Shown: positions 48,372-61,784, numbered from the stretch's first letter. The stretch: DNA of 64,000 nt from Glomus cerebriforme (GCA_003550305.1 QKYT01000053.1:270105-334104), one strand, 5' to 3'. Notes: generated by a model from the letters alone, not told the origin. Numbers and translations: made by a program.

Positions 48372-50696
48372 TTGGTTACTCCGGTGCACATAAACAACAA
48401 AACGCAATATGAAAAATCACCTGATCCTATTAGGTTCAATCCACAAGACCCGATCAACAATATCAACAATTGCTATCATGAGATTACACACGTACAAGAC
48501 GTGGTTCAACAAGATCCTGTACCTATGCAAGATATTCAAGAAATTACATCTATTTCTTTGATTACAGAAGAGTCAACCCAAATACTTACTCAAGATGTAG
48601 AGATTCCTCTTAACAGTGCCTATACAATTGCTATTCCAATGGACACCTCTTCCTCCAACAACTCAGTTACTAAAAAAAAAGACCAAAAACAAGAGAAAAT
48701 CAAAAACTGATAACGTTATTCAAAATGACCCCATTATTAACTTAGAGGAATCTCCTATTCTCATACCCTAACAGACATGCTCGTTGATCTTTCAGACAAC
48801 TCCTCTAACACATTGGATAGTGTAATCCATAAAGGCAATGGTAATAACTACACGACTTCTATTCTACAAGAGATCATTGATCTAACCTTTAACAAAATAG
48901 TGGAAGAATCGATCGACATGATTGTGGACCAATTAGATTCTACACACTTATCACATCTCCCATACATACCTAATAATGATATTCCCACTACATGCTTATT
49001 ATCTCCTAAGGTTTCAACTGAAATTTTAGACAAAAAACATTCCTTCACTCCTTGCAAATCAAATGCTAAAACGCTCTCTGATACCTTAAAATTTTCCTCT
49101 CTTTCCTTCGAGGCTAGAGTAGCAGTATAGCGGGCTCAAGTCGCTCTTAAACAGGACCCAAACATTAAGAAAATTAAAGCGATCAAACATAAAAGAGAAT
49201 ACCTTAAAAGTGTCAAGGTAGAAGAACACCTTACCAATAGATCATAACATGCATTATCTCCGCCAATTGACTACACTTATGATAGATTTATAATAGTAAA
49301 AGATATTAAACAAGACTCTCACATTCAAAACACAGAAGAACTATTGGCTTTCACAGAACTTTGCATGAGATAATTTAAACATTTTATCAGTGTCAACTTT
49401 TGTTCTACAGAGGAAGTTCCCTCAGTTATAGTTAAATTTTCCAAACATGAAGGTCTTGTTAAGGCTGCTAATTACTTTAAGAATGGAGACTACGCCGGAA
49501 AGATGAAACTAATTTCCAAAACTTACTACCGTATGGGTCGAGATAAAGTATCTTACCGCGAATTTAAAATACTTAACCTACCTCCTGATACAAATTTAGG
49601 ATTAGTTGAACAAGCTATTAGGAATGTACTCAAAGGGGAACCATTCTATCTAAGACATCCTTCAAAACACATTGTTAATTACAAGAAAACCTCTTTAGAC
49701 GTGTTCTTCACCATCTCTAATTCATCAGCTTGCAATTTACTCAAACGTACTTGGTCCATTGCTATTTCTGATCAAATTTACCGCTTAACTCCAGCATATT
49801 TCAAAAAGACTGATCTAGAGACCAGAAACCATTTCATAGGAAAATTCAGTGGATTCACACTTCAACACACTTTACTTTATATCAAAGACCAATTACAAGA
49901 CATTACCAATTTAAAAAACTTATATTGACGGGATGATGACAGTAACATATATATACATATATATAGAATTCAAATCAGAATTTGATCTTTTCAACGCCTG
50001 CAGCTCAAACATATATATAGGCAACCTCAAGATTAGAGGTGTCCCCAGGGGAATCAATTGGGCTGAGCGAGACGCTTTTTTGAAAAAGAACTGTAAAAAA
50101 TGCCCTACTGCTGGTTCTACGCTAATTCCATCATCCGCTACATCGTCTAATAGAATACCTATTACAAACGCTCACCACTTTAATAGAGGAGATACATCTG
50201 ACGACTCTCACATAGATACAGAGTATCATAATCCATGGTCAACTTCCATGGATGACCAATTGACTCACTTTAACAGCGCTGATAATAATAAAAACGATCA
50301 TAACACATTATCATCATGCATTGCTGATAAGAATAATAGTTCTTCAATCAGTGGAGTGGCTCTCATGCACCAACAAATTTTCCAAATAACTACCCCATAC
50401 ACCTTTTCTTCACAAGAATTGGTGTATCAACCTTGGTAAACTAGACGTCACTGTTTCAACGTCTTTCTTATATAACAAATTCGAATTACAGAACGAAGGG
50501 GGTGATTCATACTTCTTAGATCACATTATTCCCCTTACAGAAATAGATATAGAAGAACATTCTACTTTATCAATTAACAACGAACATTCCAATAACAATA
50601 TAGATTTTTTTTCTTCAATCACAAAAAGACATTCACACCCGACAATCTGCACTTACGATTAATTAAACAAAGACCTCAGATTCGCCCCACAATCAT

Positions 50697-51450
50697 TTAG
50701 CTCAACTCAAACTCATTCATCATAATATTAATAGATTATGTAATCATAATCCAAAACTTACATATTTAATAGACTTCACCGTCACACACAACTATTCTAT
50801 AATAGGTATCTCCGAAAGTAACATAGATCAAAAAGCCGGCCAATTCATTCAAATACATAAAGACTATACGGCATATTTTTCTGAGCATGACACAAAAAAC
50901 AAAGGCTCAGGGGTTGCTCTTATTATACAGAATCACTGGTTCAAACATTTAGGAAAAATAGATAAATATAGTCCTTACTATATAGAAGCAACATTTTATT
51001 TTAAAGGATGCACTTTACATGTCGGCACATTATACTTAGAACTGAATAACCACTCTAATTCTAACTCTCTCATCAAAGAAATTACAAAGAGAATAAGGAA
51101 ATACCGTCAAATAGACCACCCTTTCATACTTATGGGCGATTTTAACTCTATTCGAAACAAAATGCTTGACATTTTGACTCAAAAATCGCATTCAGGTCCC
51201 GCTCCAAACTTCTTTATAGTATGTGATGAGTTAGACTACACTGATACATTTAGGGAGTTACACCCGCAGGACAAGTGTTACACTTATCATCACAATAATA
51301 CAACCACACGCATAGATTACATTTAGACCTCATTCCAATTGAGCGAATCTATCACTGACGCTTCAATTATATCTAGTTCTGACATCACTGATTCGGATCA
51401 TTGTATCAACGCTACTTCAATCAATTTCACCAATCATACAAAATACAGAT
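50697..51450 (+). pseudogene. LINE ORF2 endonuclease domain (disabled)
   Basis: Endonuclease/exonuclease/phosphatase fold that nicks the target site for target-primed reverse transcription. Catalytic-type residues are visible in ISES (Glu), GDFN (Asp, Asn) and SDH (Asp, His). The frame is interrupted once, at 51324-51326, where TAG follows IDYI; a Trp codon (TGG) is usual there in related elements. Confidence 0.8.
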
Positions 51451-52061
51451 CCAAAGGATTCATACGTCAGTCTAATAACTCCCGAAGGAAGATATTTCTA
51501 TATGACAAAATATCTAAAGAAAATTGGATTGAATTCAAAAATGAAATTGAATTCGAATTAGATAAAAAAGGACTACAGGCACGTTTAGCCCACCTTGCTC
51601 CTGATACTGTTACTCAAACCAATATAGATAATATTTGGGATGAAATTTCTTCTGTTATTCAGGCGGCAGCTGATAAGAATATACCTTTGAAATTAATGTG
51701 TAACAAACATATTAAAAACAACTTTCTATCCCAAGCAGGCCATTACTCACAAACTAATTTGATTTGATTTAAACTTATTAAAAAAGTGAAAGACCTTATA
51801 TTTGCCATCAAATCTGACAACCAGTTTTCAATTAGTCACTAACAATTATTAAAGAATCTAGATTCAGAGATGGTTAAAGCAGCCCTAGACCTGTTATCCT
51901 ATTGGACTAATACGCTCATTAAAGAATGGTTAATCTCAGCATTAGACTAGATTAAGGTCGTTAAATTACATACAAAATCCCTCTTCGACAAACAAAAAAC
52001 TGAATCTATCAACCACGCTATAGAAAGAAGAAATTATAATATCATTCATAACTAACGAAAG

Positions 52062-53891
52062 ATGCTAAACTCTATACTTAATCGCTCGTTAAAGAAAATC
52101 ACGATAGATAGATTACGTACTCTAACTTCTAATGGCGAGGAGATCTTACTTACCGATGAAGAGGAAATAAAAGATAAAGCAAAGAATACATTCAAGTCCA
52201 TATTTAGCACACGGAATCATCGATTTGATTCTTTATCTGAAAAGTGGCAAGCTGAGTATGCTCCCATTCTGGATATAAATGAAAATATCTACGACTCGCT
52301 TCTTACTATTCCTTCAAGAGAAGAATGGCTTCAAGCAATTAACCTCTTAAACCACAAATCGGCATCAGGCATTTCAGGCATTAGTTACCAGCTCATAACA
52401 CACTGCTCAGCAAAAACGCACGATTTGTTCGCAAGGTTTTTTAGCCTGGTCATGCTTTCTTCTCTTTTTCTAATTAAATAGAAATTTTCTCAGTTATATC
52501 CGATCCCAAAACCTACCGATTGGAATTATAATTTGTCTCTAACACGCCCTATTCTTTTATTAGAATATTTCCGCAAATGCGTGATTAAAGTCCTTACAAT
52601 TCGTTTATCTTCCATTTTAGTACAGCATAACATCTTGAAAGGTCCTAACTACGCAGGTCTACCTGGCAATAACACCAGTACTCCAATCTCAATTATAAAT
52701 AATATTATATCAGATGCTAAATCAACTAAAGCGGAACTCTGGATAGCCAATCAGAACATGAAGAAAGCATTCGATTCCGTTGGCATGGTTTCACTCGAAT
52801 ACGCATTACACCAAATTAAAATGCTTTCATCTACTATTAGTTTCCTTCTTAATCTGTTCAATAATAGACAAATCGCTGTAATTACCGAGTTTGAATTAAT
52901 GGATTTCTTCACTGCTGAAGCGGGCATTAATCAGGGAAAAATCATCTCACCATTACTTTGGCAAATATTTTACGACCCTCTTCTTCACAAAATCCAGAAG
53001 GATCCTTTATTAGGTTATAGCAACCATCTTTACTGGCCGTCACAATGTCATCTCGCCAAAGATAAATGTTAACACATAGCTCATTGTATCGCCACTACAG
53101 CATTTGCTGATGATACTCAGTGGATTGGTAATTCGAAATCCAATTTACAACGAATCATCGATATATCTAACGAGTTTTTCAATATCAATGATATTCAGAT
53201 CAATAGTACCAAATCGTCATTGCTTATTTTCAATTCCAAACTCCCGTCAGAGGAACGATTTATTTACATAGGTCGCAACCAGGAATCAACTAAAATTATA
53301 GCCTTGGATAATGCACTAAGTGAGAGAGTTTTAGGGGTATGGTTCTCCTCAGGATCATCTACTCGAGCTAATTTATCCATAGCTAAAAAGGAACTGAGCA
53401 ACTTTCTCAACTTGATCAAATTCAAGAAGCTCACCATTGGCCAAATAACTTATATCAATAACAGAGTGTTGATACCACGGTTAATATATAAACTACAGGT
53501 CTCTCTTCTTACTGATGTCCAGTTAGATAAAATTTTCTTTCTGATTCTCACACGTTGCAAACATGCACTGAATATTCTGAGATCAACTTCGAACTGCATT
53601 GTGTTATACCCGAGATTGGTGAACCTCAAATCCCTTAAACTGGCACTAAGAGAATTGCAAATTTCTAAGTTAACCACACAAATTAACACTCCGAGTATAC
53701 TGAAAGATCTGATTTACATAGAGCTCAAGAAAAGTCAACTTCGTTTACTTTTACACCAACCAATTTTTTCACATTCTTTTCAGGATATAGATTATACTGT
53801 TAATGCAAATTCACTTAATTTACGAACTTTAGGCCATATGCGATATAGAAACTTATCACTTTCTCTTCCGCAAATTACTGAAGATGAATAG
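52062..53891 (+). pseudogene. LINE ORF2 reverse transcriptase domain (disabled)
   Basis: Open pieces 52062-52481, 52533-53072 and 53220-53891 with short breaks cover RT motifs from the fingers (GISGISYQL) through motif A (NMKKAFDSVGM), motif B (INQGKIISPLLW) and motif C (FADD) to the thumb (RVLGVWFSSG). Motif A has Asn where the catalytic Asp belongs, and motif B has Lys where Asp/Glu is common; both can arise by one G-to-A change. No activity is expected. Confidence 0.82.
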
Positions 53892-54656
53892 AGTATTCAA
53901 GGAGAAGGACCTACTTTTTGGGTAACCATTTTTGAAAAATTTCCTAAAGAGGCTTCAGTATTAATAAAATTCGCTACTCATCATGACCTTTTTTATATTA
54001 AACAGTTTATCACCGCTGATACTCAAAATACTATCAGTTTGCAACAACTCAAATATTATAGAAATCTCCCTCCTCAAGGCTCGATTCCAGCAGCATTTAC
54101 TTTCTTAGTTCTAGAAAGTCAACGACACCTTATGACACTACCCAAAGTTCCTGCTTTTAACTTTCATGCTTTCAGAGAACCTCTTATTCTTCCTTCTATA
54201 GATCGATGAAAGAAAGAATGGATTTGTTCTACATTACCAACATTTTCCTTCTTTGGGCAAATTGAATACAAACACACTGATAATGTATTTGACATCAGAC
54301 ACTATACAGCGTCTAATATTGCCGACGACCAAGGCAATTCTATAGTGGAATTAACACCTTACCCAGGCTCCTGCTTTATTATTTCGCCATCTAATAATAA
54401 GGAAGATCAAGGAACTTGCTCTTTCAGTGTGGATAGATTTCATCTTAACACTTTGTTAAAGATATCTTCTTTACCGAATGACTCCACCAAGAAAATTTCT
54501 CCGCTTCATTATATTTCATTTGATATGTCGACTATTTCTCCTGTTTTCGTTGAGTTGTTTCTATTATCATCAACTATATTAAAAAGAAAGAAAAAGTTAG
54601 AGAATCAAGTTTTAATTGATACAATAATAAGTCGAGCTGCATCAGAATTTTTGTGA

Positions 54657-56395
54657 ACTCTTAAAAGTTATTCATCTAGTTGCTGTGTGATACTATTAAT
54701 TGATGATAAGCAAATATTATATCAAATATGATTAAGAGCAGGTTAAGTAATATAATGTTTTTTGTTCACAAAGACAATATAGGCATATAAATGAGAAGTA
54801 TAATACAGGATTTCTTTTGGCCATGATAACATCCATTAGTAGCAGTAAATTGAAAAGTTTTAACCTATGAATAAAAGAATTATGTATATCACTATTAAAA
54901 TATAGATTGTTATTGTGCGTCACAAAAGAAGACCATAAGAAAGACCAATCGGTAAAAGAATAAGTTGAATCATAAAGATCATTGTTGTAATATAAGAAAG
55001 TCCATTCTGCCCCTATTGAAATGTTGTGCAGAATTTTTAAAAATTTTTGTGAGTTAAAGTTTATAGGCACTTCCTCATTCCAAATAATAGAGTGAGTAAG
55101 ATGAGCTTAATAATAAAAAGAATGAACATCCAAGGAGAAATCAGAGTTAACATCCAATTTAACTAAAGAGTCTGCAATATCGTTACCTTCAATTCCTGAA
55201 TGTCCTTTAATTTTAATAAAACTAATATCTAAATCTTTTTGATTAATAAAAAACTATATATCTATCAATAAATTATAATTATAATGTTTCAATAAAGTTT
55301 ATATATCCCTAATAGATCTATGATCTAAACTAAAATTATATACTAAATCTCAAATATCCCTAGGTGCATCTATAATGCATTAACTATTAGTGTAAATTGA
55401 AGCAGATGTGTGATATGGTAAAGTAAAAACAGCCATCAGAATCGCTCCTAGTTTTGCTTTGGAAAATAAAGGAAGAAAGTATATAGTGTCTAAGGTTGCT
55501 TGCCAAAACCTAAGGGTTTAGATAAGATGGCATTTCACCAAAAAGTGAAATTTTGCCAAAACTATATTAAAGTTATATTAAAAAACTGGCGAAACTCTAG
55601 AGAAAAGCGAAACTGCTAAAATCTATTATAATTGCCAAAACTACTGAAACTTTGCTGAAACTATAATAAATCTATAGTAAAATTTTGATGAAACTAATTG
55701 TAGGATTTTGAAGAGGTTTAGGCAGACAACCTTAATGGTGTTCAAGAACTTGATATATATATGGGTAAGTACAGTTAATTCATCCTACACCTATTCTGGA
55801 GCCATCATCCTTTGTATAGTGAAGTGAACTGTCAGTATACAACTCAAAGTATGTAGCTAAGGTGGTCACATGCTGGGTTAAAAGATCTGATAATGCAATT
55901 TTAGTGTCCTCATTGTGAAAATAATTATGGATAAGCAACGTAGCTAAAGTATCCTCATTTGATGAAACTGCAGACACTACAAGTTCTGGACTTGGAGCTG
56001 TAGCAAAGAAATCTGGATTGACAGTTGAAGAGTAAAGCGAATTATAATGTAGCAGAAAAATCTTCTTAGCAGAGTCAAACAGCAACGTAGAAACCTTCGA
56101 AAGTATACTGAGGTGAGACCTATCTATCCTAAAGAAACAGTTGTTACTCTCTCCTTTCGTAAAGGATGATAAAAATAATGAGCAAGAGTCTAGGTATGAA
56201 GTTAATTCTAATATAGAATTACCAGAATCATTGGCAATAGTAGTTGCATTATAGTGTCTGATGTCAAATACAGCATCGTCGCTTTTAGTTTCTATGTGTC
56301 CAAAGAAAGGAATAATTGGTAAGATAGAGCGGATATATTCTTTCTTACGGCAGTCTAGAGAGAAAAATATGATATGTTCTCTGAAAGCATAAAAG
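54657..56395 (-). mobile_element. LINE retrotransposon copy 3, 3' part, inverted to copy 2
   Basis: Minus-strand LINE fragment adjoining the end of copy 2 tail-to-tail. From 56,395 downward it overlaps homologously with the last 400 bp of copy 2 (shared VFDIRHY, SILELTSYLDSC-like protein). It then gives an RNase H domain (ELYTDSSLHY near 55,820; FIKIKGHSGIEGNDIADSLV near 55,150-55,210) and a decayed zinc-knuckle region (54,732-55,070) homologous to copy 1. Interrupted by stops, frameshifts and the MITE at 55,491-55,734. Confidence 0.82.
55491..55734. mobile_element. TA-flanked MITE, copy B, inside the LINE RNase H region
   Basis: 244 bp including TA duplications at 55491-55492 and 55733-55734. 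Terminal inverted repeats are TAAGGTTGCTTGCCAAAACC and TAAGGTTGTCTGCCTAAACC. It is related throughout to copy A at 47,698-47,939. It splits the RNase H coding sequence of LINE copy 3 (upstream part ends about 55,750, downstream part resumes with DTIYFLPLFSKAKLGAILMA), so it inserted after that LINE did. Confidence 0.82.
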
Positions 56396-57224
56396 TTAAA
56401 ATATTTAATACAATATTATATAAAGAAAAAAGTAATTTATTACTATGATATATTATATAATAATTTGTCTTAATTTTCCATTTTTATTATTTATTCTAAA
56501 AATGAATTTTTTTGGTATGAAAAATGCTAGTATTTATCATATGTTATTTAATTTTGGCTAAATGTTATAATACTGGCTTATTTGAATCTTTAAGTAATAT
56601 TACATAATCCAAAAAAAGGCAATTTTGTTTTTTCTCGAAAATTGAAATTTTGGATTATACAAGCGTCCTAAAAAGGCAATTTTATTGCAGATTATTTAAT
56701 TCCGGCCGGAATTATTAAATCACGTGATACCGATGATGCGATAAATTACAAAATCCTTATATAAAATAGTTAAATTATATTTTTAAAAAAAACATATTTT
56801 TAAATGTTTTTGATATTTGTTTAGAGTAATTAAATTGTAAAGTTAATGAAAATTGAATGATACAAGCCACAACTTTCAGTCGGAATAAAATCACTTCTTT
56901 ATTAGGAAACTTCTAACCCCTTTTTTAATTTTGTAATTTCCTTTTTCCATTAATTCATTTGTCTCATTATAGAAAAAAATATGATAGTATCACATTTTTT
57001 TTTGATACTTTCCCCTGAAAATTTTCGTTCATGTTTTTTTAGTTCTAATTTTTAAATACTTAAAATTTAGTTTAATAATTTATTAACAAATAATATAACA
57101 TAAAATAAATAATAAATAATAAAAAAAAAATAAAATTAAACAAACAAAAAAAAAAAAAAAGTAATAATGAAAATTAAATAATCTATGTACAATATTTATA
57201 ACTTTGTAAAATAAAATATGATTA
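56396..57224. other. AT-rich spacer downstream of the Smr gene
   Basis: 829 bp with no coding signal. Long A/T runs lie at 57,100-57,165. Confidence 0.45.
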
Positions 57225-57874
57225 TTAACAAATGACACATTTATCACCAAAAGATTCAAATAAGAATTCAAACCAAGATAAATCAGGTTTACCAAATTCT
57301 ACATATAAACAACCAACAGTTGGCTTATTCGGAATACAGTTAAACTGATATTTTTCCATAAGATCAGCAATTGCAGGTTTTAGTTTTGCGACACCATTTA
57401 AAGAATGTTTACCACGACCAACGATAATAACTAAATGATCAATCTTATGTTCTTTACAATATTGTATTCTTGATTCGGTTTTTGATAAAGCTTCTTTAAC
57501 ATATAGTCCATGAAGATCAAGTTCATTAACTGGTCTGTTCTTATTATTCTCTAAGGAAATGAAAAGAATGAGAATTAATTCTTTTTTTTTTCAAATAATA
57601 TCAAAAGGAAAAAACTTGTAACATTTTTTAAGATATAAATACCTTTAAAGATTACTTCGACAGCTTTCATATTATATTGTTCCATTTTCTTCGTATGTTC
57701 TTTTCCTTTTTGTGATAATTCTTTGGCTTCTTTACCTCGACGAGCTTTATACGCAGTTTGTGACTGTTCAAAACATTCATTACGACGTTGTGCTTCTTCA
57801 CTAGCAAGTTTTCGATATTTTTGATAAGTGGTTTCTGCATCTTCAGAAGAAAAATGAGATACTTGTTGACCCAT
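57225..57874 (-). CDS. DUF1771-Smr domain protein
   Basis: Small protein with an N-terminal DUF1771 helical region and a C-terminal Smr (small MutS-related) domain, a fold found in nucleic-acid nickases and RNA-binding or RNA-cleaving proteins. Exons 57874-57643 and 57550-57225 give 185 residues. DUF1771: YQKYRKLASEEAQRRNECFE then RGKEAKELSQKGKEHTKKME (about residues 18-70). Smr: NELDLHGLYVKEALSKTE (the conserved D-L-H-G-x-x-V/Y-x-E-A), HLIVIVGRGKHSLNGVAKLK (V-G-x-G-x-H-S) and CLYVEFGKPD. The last residues, GDKCVIC, end in a Cys-rich tail; CVIC resembles a prenylation-type box but is unproven. This is the only intact gene seen in the right half of the window. Confidence 0.92.
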
Positions 57875-60480
57875 TATTAAATGTTATAAACGGAACAATC
57901 TTTATAATTTTTTTTTTGTTTAAAAAAAGAAAGATTTTCTTTAAATTCCAAAATTTATTATTTTTATTTTAATTTTATTTTTTTTTTTTTTTTGAAGAGA
58001 TAATGTTTTTTGCTTAAAAAGAAAGATTTTCTTTAAATCCAAAATTTTTTGAAGAAAAGGATAATTTTGTGTTTTTTTTTGTCTAAACAAAATACATACA
58101 ATTAACGTATATATATATATATGTATATTTTTTTTACTCCCGCCAATATTCCTTTTTTATCAAGAATTATGATATTTAAAACTTGTATTTCATTAAACGT
58201 ATGAAAAAAAAGAAAAAAAAAAAAAGGGAAAAAAATTTTTTTTTTTTTGTTTACATTATTAAAAAAAAAATGAACTAAAAATAAAAAGTTCTCCGACGTC
58301 TCGGATTTTATGAAACTTGAAAAAGGATATCTTTTATTTGTTATCTGTACAAGGAAATGATGATTTAAAAAAAAAAATACATGGCCCAAATTATAATAAT
58401 CAATTACATAATCCTTATCATTTAAATTACGCATTAAAAAAAGATTAGAGATCTTTAATTCTTAAGCCAAAGAAAGGTTAATTAAATCAAATATGGAAAA
58501 TTACAAAATACACAAAATTTATACATCCGCACAGATGCTTACTTTTCGGTCGTCGGGCTTGTATTACCGAATGTACTACCGAAATTCGGCTATTTAGTTA
58601 AATCAAAAATGAATAATTAAATGAAATGATTATTACTAAATTTGTAGCGTGTTTGTTTTTTTAAGCCATATCCTCTCTTAAAGAAAAAATTTTATCATTA
58701 AACAGCCTTCAAATATGTAATGTATAAAACCTTGCAGTTTGATTGGTATATATGCATTTCATTGTTTAAATATGACTGACATATGAATCATAACGTATGT
58801 AAATTTTATTCATTTCACCATTCATTTAAAACACAAAGAATTTTTTAAATGCTGGGCAAAAAAAACTTTATTTTTCTTTTATGTTGAAAAATTAATCTCA
58901 TCGTGATTCATCATCTGTTTTCAATTCGAAACTGTTTCATATTTTCATTGTTGTCTTATTGTAACGCGGAATCTTAAAATACCGAAATTTTATTACTATC
59001 CTGTTTATGCAGAATAAATTAAAGGGCGTTAAATCATTTTTTTTTTATAGAAAACAAAGAAATTAATGATATTGATTCTAAAGTAAAAGGTTGAAACAAA
59101 ATAATTTTTAATAAAATTAAAGTACGGGATTAGCAGTAGATATACTTATTAAGTATGTTGATCTTTGATTATCAGTATTACAGTTTATAACTTGTCTGAT
59201 ATTTTTTGGCATTTTGATGGATTATCGATTTGTATCATCTGACTTTTTACGACCCACTCTCATATACTAAACTTTAAGATAGTCGTCTAAATAGTATCTT
59301 TTATAGAAAAGAAAATGATCTTTAAACTCATGTGATCATTCAAATTATTTATTTATTTATTTTTAAATCATATAGGAGGAGGAGTCATACTGTATGACCA
59401 AAATATTAATGCATAATTCTATTTAGCTGGACGATAATAATTAAATTTTTTAACATTCTGACAAATTTATTAAAAAGCTATTATATAATAATTTGTTTTC
59501 AAATAATAACAATAAAGAGATAGCTAAAATAAAAATTAGTAAATTTATTCAAATAGACTATATAATTTATATTAATTTACTAAAATCAAAAAAAAATAAT
59601 ATTAATTAATATACTGTATATTTATTATAAATAAATATTGTCATAAATTTAATCTTTAACTATAAATTATAAGAATAAAATAGTATTAATAAGAAAAATA
59701 ATAAAGAATATTAAATTTTTAATATTATAAATTTATTTTATTATAATTTAACAAAAAGGTTGTTTTATAAAAAATATTAACTATTAGTTAAAATTTTAAA
59801 TAATAATACATTAAAGTTTTATAAATATTTTATTAAATAAAAAAATATATTATTATTAAATGACAAATTTTTATGATTTTAATAAAACAAAAATTTTAAA
59901 AAAATTATTTTAGATATTTACTAATTAAGTAAGTTTGAATTAAATAAATATAACATGATATTATTATTATTTATTATTATTAATAATCATAATTATTTAT
60001 TAATAATAAAATAGTAAAAGATTTATATTTAAATTTTTAAATAATATACTTTATTTATAATGAGACAAAAGAAATACTATCAGTAGAGGTAATAAAAGGT
60101 CATTGGAAGTTCTACTACTAATGAAAAATAAAGAAAAATATTTAAGATTATAAAGGTTGGTATTTTTGTAAGATCAATCAAAGCTAAATTATCGCCATTT
60201 TTAAAATAGTATGTTCAGTATATGCATGATGAAAATCTGATTTTTGATTTTAAATACCAAATACTAGAGGGGGATACTAGCCTCTTAAAATAAAATATTT
60301 TGCATTTTAGACACATTTTTCCTTATTAATAATAAATATAATGGAATATTTTATTGGTACTTGTCTTGGTATAAAAAGTGTCTTTATTGTAGAAGTGAGC
60401 TTAGTATTTAGAAAAAAATATGTTTATATAATAAAACAATCAAACCAAGTAAAAAAAAACTGAACAGAGAGAGTAAAAGT
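57875..60480. other. 2.6 kb AT-rich intergenic region
   Basis: Contains the Smr gene promoter next to 57,875, an (AT)n run at 58,107-58,122, and otherwise AT-rich spacer. 59,440-60,060 is near-pure A/T. A slightly less AT-rich part at about 58,500-59,400 has no frame I can support. Confidence 0.45.
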
Positions 60481-61784
60481 TGCATATTCTTGAATTTTAA
60501 TATCTGATTTACCATTTAAGCAACTTGAATATATTCAAAAAAGTATTTCTCAGTTTGGATATTCCTTAGATACTAGTATAAAATTTAAGTTTACTTTTTG
60601 TTCTACATGTAATAGTGTCTTTCAACAAAAAAAATCCACTCCTATCTCAAAAAACATAATTTAAAAACATGTTCAAGTAAGAATAATTCAATAAATGATA
60701 AATCAATCAATGAAATTGAAATAATTGACCTAAAAGAAGCAAAAAAAATAATTTTATTCAATTTAGTAATAAAACTTTCTAATAATATAACATTACCATT
60801 TAAATGGATAAAAATAGAAGTATTATCATTAGATGATATTCTTGCTGATATTATTATTATGTTAAAAAATTAACTGGTAATAATGAAATTATACATTCAG
60901 ATTATTTGGTTATATTTAAGCTGAAAAAAATTACAGAATCTGAAGTATAATTGGTGAACATGCAAGATTACAAAAAATTTCTTTTGGATTACAAGAAATT
61001 ATCAGATAGCAATAAAAATATGATAATCATGATATCTTTAAAAAAGAAAGAAAATAAAGAGAACCAACTAAAGAAAAAGATAATTATTGTTATTTATTGT
61101 GTATTATTGTGATAAAACTATATTTACTGTATATTCTTTGTATTTTTTAAAGAAGTTTAGTGTTAGATGCTGAATCAGAAAGTGAAAATGTAGATTTGCA
61201 TAAAAAAAAAATGCAATCCCAAAATTGGCTGGTTTTTCTGAAGTAATACAATAAGAAGGCCATATAATTTATGAATTAAGAGAGCACTATAGATATAATA
61301 ATCAACATGATACATGCTTTATTAATAATGAAAGATATACAAAACTTACTGCAATACATCTTTAATGCTGGACTAAGAAAATTGTAATTATTTTGTTAAT
61401 TTTTATATTACTGACTAAATAATTATTATTTATAAATAGGTTTATTATTTTTAGATTTAAGGTACTGCTGATAATACCAAGATACCAAATTTACCAATTT
61501 TTATACAATCAAGTAGCATTAAGAAAAAATCTAAAGCACCTTCAATTTCTACTAATTTAAATCCTAATATGATACCCTTTTTTTTTTTTGCTATGTTACT
61601 ACAAATGACTTCATTTTTACAAAACTCAAATATAAATAATTCCTTATATTTACCATTATCTTCTTCAAAACAAGCAGCTCCTTCTCTTGATGAATTCTTT
61701 ATCAAGTTGGATGAATCTAATAGTACTAAAGAATTTGCTAATTTTAAAAAAATATTTGAAGATAAATGTATTTTTATAAGTTAA
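60480..61784 (+). pseudogene. Decayed copy of an unrecognised protein-coding gene
   Basis: Fragments in one direction give a Cys motif (FTFCSTCNSVFQ near 60,595-60,630), INEIEIIDLKEAKKI, ITLPFKWIKIEVLSLDDILA (60,790-60,850) and MQDYKKFLLDYKKLSD (60,960-61,007). A Lys/Glu-rich stretch, IIYELREHYRYNNQHDTCFI (61,267-61,326), follows. After a probable intron (about 61,383-61,457) come PNLPIFIQSSSIKKKSKAPS and AAPSLDEFFIKLDESNSTKE in the last open frame. Stops and frameshifts break it repeatedly. From memory it resembles a multi-copy family of unknown function in Rhizophagus genomes. No catalytic motif is recognisable. Confidence 0.55.

Larger units (their letters stand above)
48372..54656 (+). 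mobile_element. LINE retrotransposon copy 2, nearly full length, disabled
   Basis: Plus-strand non-LTR element, C-richer than its surroundings. The ORF1-like part (about 48,372-50,439, four broken frames) includes an RRM-like segment, KILNLPPDTNLGLVEQAI. ORF2 starts with an EEP endonuclease (about 50,697-51,450: IIGISESNID, GSGVALIIQ, FILMGDFNSI, DSDHCIN). Reverse transcriptase spans about 52,060-53,150: HKSASGISGISYQL, KKAFDSVGM, GKIISPLLW and the catalytic FADD (FADDTQWIG, near 53,105). A thumb/linker region follows (53,220-53,891). The copy stops at 54,656 before the RNase H core and zinc knuckle. It is dead: at least nine in-frame stops, and the motif A catalytic Asp is Asn (NMKKAFDSV). 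Confidence 0.88.

Noticed and set aside
58102..58434. 110-codon minus-strand frame upstream of the Smr gene
   Set aside because: Composed of Phe/Lys/Asn/Ile-rich low-complexity sequence from A/T runs; no coding character.
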